DNA of 10,760 nt from JANRLJ01 sp034437895 (GTDB lineage Bacteria; Chloroflexota; Anaerolineae; Aggregatilineales; Phototrophicaceae), in assembly GCA_034437895.1 (NCBI GenBank), contig DAOTTO010000384.1, positions 1 through 10,760 of the forward strand, in the 5' to 3' direction. This document shows, in pieces, positions 5,935-10,760 of the stretch (positions are counted from its first letter, which is position 1; each line of letters opens with the position of its first letter). The translations under genes were made by a program, and so were the position numbers. The notes below the pieces were generated by a model. The model saw nothing but the letters and a program-made list of their open reading frames with translations. It was not told the origin of the DNA and did not search any database.

Positions 5935-7335
5935 CTAATCCATCGCCCCGGCTAAGACTGTTGCAACATCCGAAGACTGCTGAATCGTCACCGTAGACAC
6001 ATCGATCTGCCGCAGCGACCAAATCGCCGCCACCAACCCGATGAAACCGACGATAAAAACCAAACCGTAAGCAGAATTCACATTCCCAGTAATACCCAAC
6101 GCCAAATCGCGCACAATGCCGCCGCCGGAAACGCCAAACCCGCGTGAAAATGTGACGACGAGCGTCCAGAAGCCGAGGAACGTCCCAGCACGCCCTGTAG
6201 GACTCATGTCCATCATCAGGCCGAGCGTCCCCACATTCCACAAACCAAGTCCAAAACCGAGCAGAATCAGCCCCGGCGTAACGAGGCCACGAATATGCGC
6301 GAAGGACGAAAACGCGAACAGCGCATACGTCCCGACCAACAACCACACGCCCCAACGCGACATCGCTGTATTCGTGATTCCCTTATAACGGCGTGACAGA
6401 AACAAAAAGCCAATCGTCGCCAAAATCGCCATGCTGCCCCAATAGCCGGAAAAGCGTGAGGTATGCGCGGCATCAATCCCGAATACTTCCCCGCCAAACG
6501 GCTCTAAAATCGGGTCTTGCAAGAAAGCAAACGCCATCGAAAGCGCCAGATACCAGAAGAAAAATCGCATCGAGCGGCTTTTCCAGACAAGCGCCAAATC
6601 TTTGCGAATGGAGGTTTGCGTTTCAGGATTTGTTGTATCGGCGAGGCTTTCACCGGGTTTAAGGCGGCGTTCTTCACCTAAAAGCGAGAAAAACCACAAC
6701 GCGCCCATCAACACGCCTGCGATCAAAAACAGATTTTGCAGCGTATCCGGCGTAAAACTCAAGCCAGCGACGGCATTCGTTACAACACCTGCCTCGTCCT
6801 TATCCGACGGCAGCAAGACTGAAAACAGGATGCCGCCGATGGTGAAGCCGAGCAGCAAAAACGTCCAGACAATGCCCACAGATCGACCCCGTTGTTCTTT
6901 GGGGGAGCGGTCATAGACCAGCGCCAAAAATGTGCTGCCAGAAATCGCATTGCCCAAGCTGAATAGCAGCATCGCCATAATCAGCGTCAGCCAGACCAAC
7001 GCATCGGCATCCACGCCCCGCGCCAGCGATGCCGTTTGTAAGCCGAGCATAAAGGTGCTGGCGACCATCATCGCCCGACCCAGCCATATCCAGAACAAGC
7101 GCCGATACCCGCCCACCGCCCGACGGTCAGAAAACCGTCCCGCCAAAATGCCCAACGGCGCGAGAAAATAACGCAGGCTCGCCAGTAGCCCAACGGGTGT
7201 CGCGGCGAAACCAAGATCGGTAATCATGATCCGATTCCACACGCCCGTCATCAACACATCCGCCATACCGGAGCCAAGATGAAAAAATGCAATTTTGATA
7301 TTCCGCCCTACTGGAAGATTTTCGGGTTCGCTCAT
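5935..7335 (-). CDS. Major facilitator protein of the PucC/LhaA (BCH) family
   Basis: The 466-residue protein has about twelve hydrophobic helices. Its N-terminal region carries the family's diagnostic layout: RNIKIAFFHLGSGMADVL (11-28), GVWNRIMITDLG (31-42), LRYFLAPLGILAGRFSDRR (54-72) and GYRRLFWIWLGR (76-87). The second half repeats the pattern with a GRAGTFLGFW segment. PucC, LhaA and the BCH transporters are associated with assembling bacteriochlorophyll-protein antenna complexes in phototrophs and also occur in cyanobacteria. No photosynthesis gene is nearby, so whether this copy serves pigment delivery or another small lipophilic ligand is open. The gene is monocistronic: its own promoter (7381-7410) lies upstream and a terminator downstream. 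ATG 7333-7335 has only a weak GAGAA ribosome site. Family call is good, substrate unknown. Confidence 0.85.
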   Translation of the reverse strand: MSEPENLPVGRNIKIAFFHLGSGMADVLMTGVWNRIMITDLGFAATPVGLLASLRYFLAPLGILAGRFSDRRAVGGYRRLFWIWLGRAMMVASTFMLGLQTASLARGVDADALVWLTLIMAMLLFSLGNAISGSTFLALVYDRSPKEQRGRSVGIVWTFLLLGFTIGGILFSVLLPSDKDEAGVVTNAVAGLSFTPDTLQNLFLIAGVLMGALWFFSLLGEERRLKPGESLADTTNPETQTSIRKDLALVWKSRSMRFFFWYLALSMAFAFLQDPILEPFGGEVFGIDAAHTSRFSGYWGSMAILATIGFLFLSRRYKGITNTAMSRWGVWLLVGTYALFAFSSFAHIRGLVTPGLILLGFGLGLWNVGTLGLMMDMSPTGRAGTFLGFWTLVVTFSRGFGVSGGGIVRDLALGITGNVNSAYGLVFIVGFIGLVAAIWSLRQIDVSTVTIQQSSDVATVLAGAMD

Positions 7336-7340
7336 TGTAA

Positions 7341-7383
7341 AATTCTCAATTCTGTAGATTTACACAGATTTTATGTGAGAATT
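7341..7383. promoter_or_regulatory. Inverted repeat spanning the transporter's -10 and leader
   Basis: AATTCTCA (7341-7348) and TGAGAATT (7376-7383) are exact reverse complements 27 bases apart. The right arm overlaps the -10 box and the left arm lies just ahead of the start codon. It may be an operator bound by a dimer or tetramer, or a leader stem; a smaller CTGT/ACAG pair (7352-7367) lies inside. Confidence 0.4.
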
Positions 7384-7410
7384 ATACCGTTTTAAGCGAA
7401 GCCGAGTCAA
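7381..7410 (-). promoter_or_regulatory. Sigma70-type promoter of the PucC-type transporter
   Basis: On the - strand TTGACT (complement of 7405-7410) is separated by 18 bases from TATAAT (complement of 7381-7386). The expected start point near 7374 gives a leader of about 40 bases before the ATG. This is the best promoter match in the window. Confidence 0.75.
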
Positions 7411-7441
7411 TGAAGATTGTGAAGGAATCTGCAAGAGCGAC

Positions 7442-7556
7442 AAGATAGGGTTGTGACAAAAAGTTAGCCAAATAAGTTAATACCGACAAACCCCTATCTT
7501 TAACCCTTTCTCCAGAAACAGGCTGAAGGGGTCTGGGGTGAGGTTAATGAGATAGG
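7442..7556. repeat. Overlapping imperfect inverted repeats (mobile-type intergenic repeat)
   Basis: CCCTATCTT (7492-7500) is the exact reverse complement of AAGATAGGG (7442-7450) on its left. Its CCTATCT part (7493-7499) also pairs with AGATAGG (7550-7556) on its right. The right-hand pair extends through TTAACC (7500-7505) and GGTTAA (7542-7547). The interior, with CCCTTTCTCCAG and CTGAAGGGG, resembles the T/C-rich then G-rich palindromic repeats common between genes in cyanobacteria and Chloroflexota. It lies between the two divergent promoters and carries no ORF. The rest of 7411-7566 shows nothing else. Confidence 0.5.
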
Positions 7557-7566
7557 CCGCCAAAGG

Positions 7567-7596
7567 TTGCCAACGCAAGCCAAAATTGGGTATAGT
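7567..7596 (+). promoter_or_regulatory. Sigma70-type promoter for the NDT-like gene
   Basis: TTGCCA (7567-7572), an 18-base spacer and TATAGT (7591-7596) point toward the gene at 7766. The implied leader is long, about 160 bases (7603-7765); no riboswitch or terminator-like fold was recognised there. Confidence 0.55.
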
Positions 7597-7765
7597 GAAA
7601 CCATTAATCTATTAACCTTTAAACATAATAAGCAGTTTACGAGCAAATGACCGTTTTATCTTGACCTATACACAAGTGGGAATGATGAAGATGCGGAAGG
7701 TTGCCTGAGCGCCGCTGTTGGCTTACACTTTGGCGACAATTCCCCTTATACCCATAGGACACAGA

Positions 7766-8671
7766 ATGAATCAAAAATGGAACAGTGCTGAAAATATCGA
7801 CACAGCAAAGCAGGTGAAGGTTTTTTCCGGCGGCGCGTGTAACATCCGTGACGGCAACGGCAATCTGCTGCGGAATCAGGAACGCGACAAAATCAACGCT
7901 TGGCTGACGAAACGTAACGTGTTGTTCTTCGACCCACAAATCCACCCCGATACACACGGCATCGAATATGATTATCAGGTGCATCACCCGATGGAATTAG
8001 TGGCGCGGGATGCGGCGGAAATCAATCTCTTTGAGGTCTCGCCGCGCACCTTCTCCGGCGTGACGAGCATCGAAATCGCCATCGAGGAATTCCGCAAGGC
8101 CAAGCCGACGATCATCTTTTTCTCCGACGGCAATAATGATCGTGATTTTATGCCTGCCCATTCGCCGGATGGCTTTCCCCTTTTTATCCCGCATGGTATC
8201 CGCGATAGCGATGTAGCTAGACACGCCCATTACAATGAATTGGTCAAGAATGCCAATCGGATGCGCCAGTATTTAATGTTATTCACCGAGCAGTTAGATG
8301 CCCTCACCGTGACATTTAATCAACAAAGTTACGAGGGCGATATTATCATCACGCCCTATCGTGTGCATGGGGCGGAGTTATTCCAAGCCGTGATTAATGC
8401 CTCCAGCGGCAAGCGCACCAATGTCAATTGTATAGGCGGTGATGCTGCGCGGGATGAACGTGGGAATCCGCGCTTGCTTGCGCCAGAAAATCCGCGTGAG
8501 ATGGATTTGCGCTCTTATGTCGATCAATATGTTGATGAAGGCAACTTGCTGCGGCGGGCGATCTGCGAATTGGTGCATATCAACGTACTGATGCGCGTCG
8601 TCTTTACCCAAGATGCGGCCATCAATGCGCTGGATAATCTGCTGCGCTACAAAGGGCTGATTACGGCTTGA
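7766..8671 (+). CDS. Nucleoside 2-deoxyribosyltransferase-like protein, 301 aa
   Basis: ATG 7766 is preferred because AGGA (7756-7759) lies six bases before it; a TTG at 7718 would add 16 residues that look untranslated. The N-terminal 120 residues show a Rossmann-like NDT pattern: a first strand with a Gly-rich turn (VKVFSGGACNI, 17-27), a second strand (VLFFDPQI), AAEINLFEVSP (83-93), then TSIEIAIEEFRKAKPTIIFFSDG (100-122), which parallels the S/T-x-x-E-I-G-x-A helix carrying the catalytic Glu in nucleoside deoxyribosyltransferases (here probably E103). The C-terminal 150 residues (ITPYRVHGAELFQAVIN, SYVDQYVDEGNLLRRA) match nothing I know and may be a separate helical domain. The gene stands alone with its own promoter and terminator. 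Function could be nucleotide base exchange or hydrolysis; this is inferred from fold pattern only. Confidence 0.72.
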   Translation: MNQKWNSAENIDTAKQVKVFSGGACNIRDGNGNLLRNQERDKINAWLTKRNVLFFDPQIHPDTHGIEYDYQVHHPMELVARDAAEINLFEVSPRTFSGVTSIEIAIEEFRKAKPTIIFFSDGNNDRDFMPAHSPDGFPLFIPHGIRDSDVARHAHYNELVKNANRMRQYLMLFTEQLDALTVTFNQQSYEGDIIITPYRVHGAELFQAVINASSGKRTNVNCIGGDAARDERGNPRLLAPENPREMDLRSYVDQYVDEGNLLRRAICELVHINVLMRVVFTQDAAINALDNLLRYKGLITA

Positions 8672-8682
8672 TTTGATTCGAC

Positions 8683-8712
8683 AAAAAGGGCGAATAAGCA
8701 GCTTCGCCCTTT
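8683..8712. terminator. Hairpin terminator between convergent genes
   Basis: AAAGGGCGAA (8685-8694) pairs fully with TTCGCCCTTT (8703-8712) around an 8-base loop. It lies 13 bases after the NDT-like stop. On the + strand only TTT follows, while on the - strand the stem runs into TTTTTG, so it can serve both genes and suits the - strand gene best. Confidence 0.75.
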
Positions 8713-8734
8713 ACCAAGAGTCGGCGGCGAGTCC

Positions 8735-8977
8735 TCATCCGCGCTTCACAAAAGACAATGCGCCGTCCGCCTTGAAGATGTCATATCGCTCCAGCGCGTA
8801 ATATTCAAACGACTCCATTCCCTTTAAAATTGCCTCTCGATGGGCGGGTTGGGAAGAGGCTAAGGCCACTTCTTGCTGGCTGTTCCAAAGGCAAAAAGAT
8901 AAGCATTCGCCGCTGCTTAAAGGCGTTCCAATCAAAGGCTTCTTGAACTTGTCAAGAGCGCGGCTAAGGGAAAACAA
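8735..8977 (-). CDS. Small dimeric alpha/beta-barrel-like protein, possibly 5'-truncated
   Basis: The frame encodes 80 residues from a TTG at 8975-8977. The middle section, KKPLIGTPLSSGECLSFCLW (12-31), then a His-containing helix (PAHREAILKGMESFEYYALERYDI), looks like a small stress-response or monooxygenase-type dimeric alpha/beta barrel protein. The frame stays open upstream to 9028, and those residues (GAYVKTLFSLSRAL) also look like part of the domain, yet no ATG or GTG exists there before a TGA at 9029-9031. So either the TTG is used, or the gene has lost its 5' end. It ends 22 bases before the shared hairpin and is divergent from the lectin-fold gene at 9022. No catalytic role can be assigned. 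Confidence 0.5.
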   Translation of the reverse strand: MFSLSRALDKFKKPLIGTPLSSGECLSFCLWNSQQEVALASSQPAHREAILKGMESFEYYALERYDIFKADGALSFVKRG

Positions 8978-9021
8978 AGTCTTAACATAAGCGCCATTAA
9001 GGGGATGTAAGGGGTAATCGG

Positions 9022-9762
9022 ATGTATATCACGCAGATTGGAAAAGGCCGAGTGGTTCAAAACGGCGACTCGTATCGCCTCGACCTCCCGCCCGTGAACC
9101 GTGAGCGTTATCACGACGCGCAAATCAGCAGTTATCAGACGCGGTTAGACTTCAGTTTTACGCCGCCGCTGCGGATGACCGTCCGCGCTTATACTGAAGG
9201 GATGATTCAGGGTACGGCAGGCTTCGGTTTCTGGAATCATCCGTATGTGCCGGGCGAACGCGGATTCCGTCTCCCGAAAGCGGTCTGGTTTTTCTTCTCG
9301 TCGCCGCCGAATAACATGGCGTTGGCGCTTAATGTGGCGGGGAATGGCTGGAAAGCGGCAACATTTGATGCGACTCGCTGGCAATTTTTCGCCTTATTGC
9401 CCACCGCGCCGCTTGGCTTTCTGATGATGCGCGTACCTGCTTTATACCGCCGACTGTGGCCCATAGGTCAACGGGCGATTGGCGTAAGCGAACATCTGTT
9501 GGACTCCGCGCTGCTGACTCAGTCGCACGACTATGCGCTGGAATGGCGTAAAGACGGCGTGGCCTTTGCTGTGGATGGCGTGACGGTGCATGAAACACCC
9601 TGTTCGCCGCGTGGTTCGCTCGGTTTTATCGCGTGGGTGGATAATCAATATGCCGTTATTACGCCGCAGGGCAGCTTTGGCTTTGGGCTGCTTGATGTGC
9701 CACAAGCACAATCGCTCATTGTTGAGCAAATCAAGATTGAATCACTGAAAGACAACATTTAG
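9022..9762 (+). CDS. Concanavalin-fold-like (GH16/lectin-type) protein of unknown function
   Basis: The 246-residue protein begins at ATG 9022 after an AAGGGG sequence (9009-9014). It is beta-rich throughout, with no signal peptide. The phrase DYALEWRKDGVAFAVDGVTV (170-189) is the typical strand pair of concanavalin A-like lectin and glucanase domains (Y-x-x-x-W-x-x-D-x-x-x-F-x-V-D-G), followed by GSLGFIAWVDNQYAVITPQG (198-217). An aromatic-rich region, TAGFGFWNHPY (65-75), may line a binding face. I do not see the E-x-D-x-x-E motif of GH16 catalysis, so binding rather than hydrolysis is likelier. The stretch around 124-148 is hydrophobic but too broken for a clear membrane helix. It precedes the nitroreductase by seven bases and is probably in one transcript with it. 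Confidence 0.65.
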   Translation: MYITQIGKGRVVQNGDSYRLDLPPVNRERYHDAQISSYQTRLDFSFTPPLRMTVRAYTEGMIQGTAGFGFWNHPYVPGERGFRLPKAVWFFFSSPPNNMALALNVAGNGWKAATFDATRWQFFALLPTAPLGFLMMRVPALYRRLWPIGQRAIGVSEHLLDSALLTQSHDYALEWRKDGVAFAVDGVTVHETPCSPRGSLGFIAWVDNQYAVITPQGSFGFGLLDVPQAQSLIVEQIKIESLKDNI

Positions 9763-9769
9763 GAAAATT

Positions 9770-10453
9770 ATGCCGACAAAAGCCCAGTATCACACGCTTG
9801 ACTTTCAACATCTTACGCCTGATGAGCAGGCGGCGCGTTCCAGTGAATTTTTAGCGCGGATGCAGCAGCGGCGCACCGTGCGCGATTTTTCCAGTCTGTC
9901 CGTACCGCTTGAGTTGATTCAGAATGCGATTGCCACAGCGGGAACAGCGCCATCCGGGGCAAATCAGCAGCCTTGGTCATTTGTGGTTGTGAGGAATGAG
10001 GAAATCAAACGCCAGATTCGCAGCGCGGCGGAAGTAGAAGAAAAAGAGAGCTACGAAAATCGCATGAGTGGGGAATGGCTGGAGGCACTGGCGCATCTCG
10101 GTACAGACTGGCACAAGCCGCATTTAGAAGATGCACCGTATTTGATTGTCGTTTTCGCACAGATTTACGGGCTGCGAACTGATCCCGACACAGGCGGACA
10201 GGTCAAATTTAAGCATTATTATGTGCAGGAGTCGGTAGGGATCGCGGTGGGGATACTGCTGGCGAGTCTGCATCTTGCCGGACTCGCCACCTTGACACAT
10301 ACGCCCAATCCAATGGGCTTTTTGAGCGAAATTCTAAAACGTCCCTCGAATGAACGTGCTTATGTCGTTATTCCAGTAGGATATCCAGCAGAGGGTGCAA
10401 AAGTCCCCGTTACCATCAAAAAACCGTTAGAAGACATTATGATTGTGCTTTAA
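9770..10453 (+). CDS. Nitroreductase-family flavoprotein, iodotyrosine deiodinase type
   Basis: The 227-residue protein is an FMN-dependent nitroreductase-fold enzyme. RRTVRDFS (34-41) and PSGANQQPWSFVVV (61-74) make the phosphate and flavin contacts, and GIAVGILLASLHLAGLATL (157-175) is the conserved dimer helix and following strand. The lid region has E91, Y95 and K116, spaced exactly as the Glu/Tyr/Lys that hold the amino-acid zwitterion of halotyrosine in iodotyrosine deiodinase (human E157, Y161, K182), set in EEKESYENRM and TDWHKPHLEDAPYLI. THTPNPMGFL (176-185) also fits. Predicted reaction: reductive removal of halogen from iodo-, bromo- or chlorotyrosine. ATG 9770 follows AGGAAAATT. 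The last 17 bases overlap the end of the convergent remnant gene. BluB or general nitroreductases lack this triad. Confidence 0.87.
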   Translation: MPTKAQYHTLDFQHLTPDEQAARSSEFLARMQQRRTVRDFSSLSVPLELIQNAIATAGTAPSGANQQPWSFVVVRNEEIKRQIRSAAEVEEKESYENRMSGEWLEALAHLGTDWHKPHLEDAPYLIVVFAQIYGLRTDPDTGGQVKFKHYYVQESVGIAVGILLASLHLAGLATLTHTPNPMGFLSEILKRPSNERAYVVIPVGYPAEGAKVPVTIKKPLEDIMIVL

Positions 10454-10640
10454 CCCGCAGCGAATCCAGAATATTCTGGAACGTCGTCACCAGTGGATTG
10501 GACTGAGAATCCGCCGCATACGTTTCCAGCACGACCAGATAGGGCGCACGATTTAAGAAATAGACATCAGTCTGCCCTACTGGAAACTGCGGGTCTGTCT
10601 CACCCTGAAGGCGATAGCTGCGGCGGATCGTTCCATCCGG
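10437..10640 (-). pseudogene. 3' remnant of an unidentified gene, joined to IS66 sequence
   Basis: On the - strand the frame beginning near 10640 gives 67 protein-like residues, PDGTIRRSYRLQG then VYFLNRAPYLVVLETY and TTFQNILDSLRV, ending at TAA (10437-10439). The ending, with a long hydrophobic strand and a final helix, resembles the C-termini of secreted PsbP-like or lipoprotein-type domains, but no family is certain. Its upstream part is replaced by the IS66 tnpC fragment in a different frame, so it lacks a start. Its 3' end overlaps the nitroreductase gene's end by 17 bases. Confidence 0.55.
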
Positions 10641-10760
10641 GGCGGCGGCTTGCCGCTGTTGCTGCTGTTTTTGGCAAGCTGCGCCTCTAAATACTCGATA
10701 CGCGCTGTGAGCTGCTCGATGAGTACCTGTTGTTCTTGGATAATGGCAAGGAGTTCTGCT
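10641..10760 (-). pseudogene. tnpC: IS66-family transposase (TnpC), N-terminal fragment
   Basis: Reading leftwards from the window edge, the frame gives the IS66 N-terminal leucine-zipper-like helix (IIQEQQVLIEQL and RIEYLEAQL) followed by AKNSSNSGKPP (codons down to 10643), the strongly conserved hinge of TnpC proteins. The family continues with SSDG, but here the similarity stops at once; the frame reads on for about 21 unrelated codons to a TAG (10577-10579). The transposase is therefore truncated after its first domain. The remainder toward the start codon is outside the window. Confidence 0.8.

Noticed and set aside
5927..6355. A 142-codon - strand ORF within the transporter region
   Set aside because: It is an out-of-frame shadow of the PucC-type gene, rich in Arg, Cys and Trp without domain pattern.
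7718..7765. TTG start giving 16 extra residues for the NDT-like protein
   Set aside because: ATG 7766 has AGGA at the correct distance and begins closer to the first predicted strand; the extension is hydrophobic without a plausible ribosome site.
10493..10690. A 65-codon + strand ORF at the right end
   Set aside because: The opposite strand carries recognisable IS66 and a protein-like C-terminal frame over the same bases.
1..10760. tRNA, rRNA or known riboswitch genes
   Set aside because: I looked through the intergenic stretches and saw no cloverleaf-like or recognisable riboswitch core, but no covariance model was run.

Overview
The window looks like ordinary chromosome of a mesophilic-type bacterium of moderate GC content. 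The mix of genes (a PucC/LhaA-type transporter, MurJ, a solo VapBC pair, and GTAGGG-headed palindromic intergenic repeats) fits Chloroflexota, perhaps an Anaerolineae-like lineage. That assignment is an inference from family resemblance, not from any marker gene. Both ends touch IS66-family transposase sequence: the 3' end of a tnpC gene at the left edge (+ strand) and a 5' fragment of a tnpC gene at the right edge (- strand).

Layout. 1-208: IS66 tail. 207-675: short heptamer-phased repeat arrays on both sides of a small conserved-looking 97-aa gene (- strand). 711-786: nested palindromic element. 914-2351: xseA-xseB, exonuclease VII, overlapping genes on +. 2352-2618: intergenic stretch with palindromes, a degenerate second copy of the GTAGGG-type palindrome and one doubtful small ORF. 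2619-5806: a five-gene run on the - strand, transcribed right to left: YgjP-like metallopeptidase, VapB-like antitoxin, PIN toxin, MurJ lipid II flippase, small two-helix membrane protein. The last four are packed with a 4-nt overlap, a 2-nt gap and a 20-nt gap. 5874-5907: terminator. 5935-7335: PucC/LhaA-type transporter (-) with a good sigma70 promoter and an inverted repeat in its leader. 7336-7765: divergent promoter region with mobile-type hairpin sequence. 7766-8671: 301-aa protein resembling nucleoside 2-deoxyribosyltransferases (+). 8685-8712: hairpin between convergent genes. 8735-8977: small ferredoxin-like alpha/beta-barrel type ORF (-) without a convincing start. 9022-10453: a two-gene + strand unit, a concanavalin-fold-like protein and an iodotyrosine-deiodinase-type nitroreductase. 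10437-10760: remnant of an unrelated gene joined out of frame to the IS66 tnpC fragment.

No large multi-gene novel defence or biosynthetic system is visible. The points most worth following are the placement of murJ directly behind a toxin-antitoxin pair with apparent translational coupling, the complete Glu/Tyr/Lys halotyrosine-binding triad in the nitroreductase beside an unknown lectin-fold protein, the stand-alone NDT-like protein, and several intergenic repeat families (heptamer arrays and nested palindromes).
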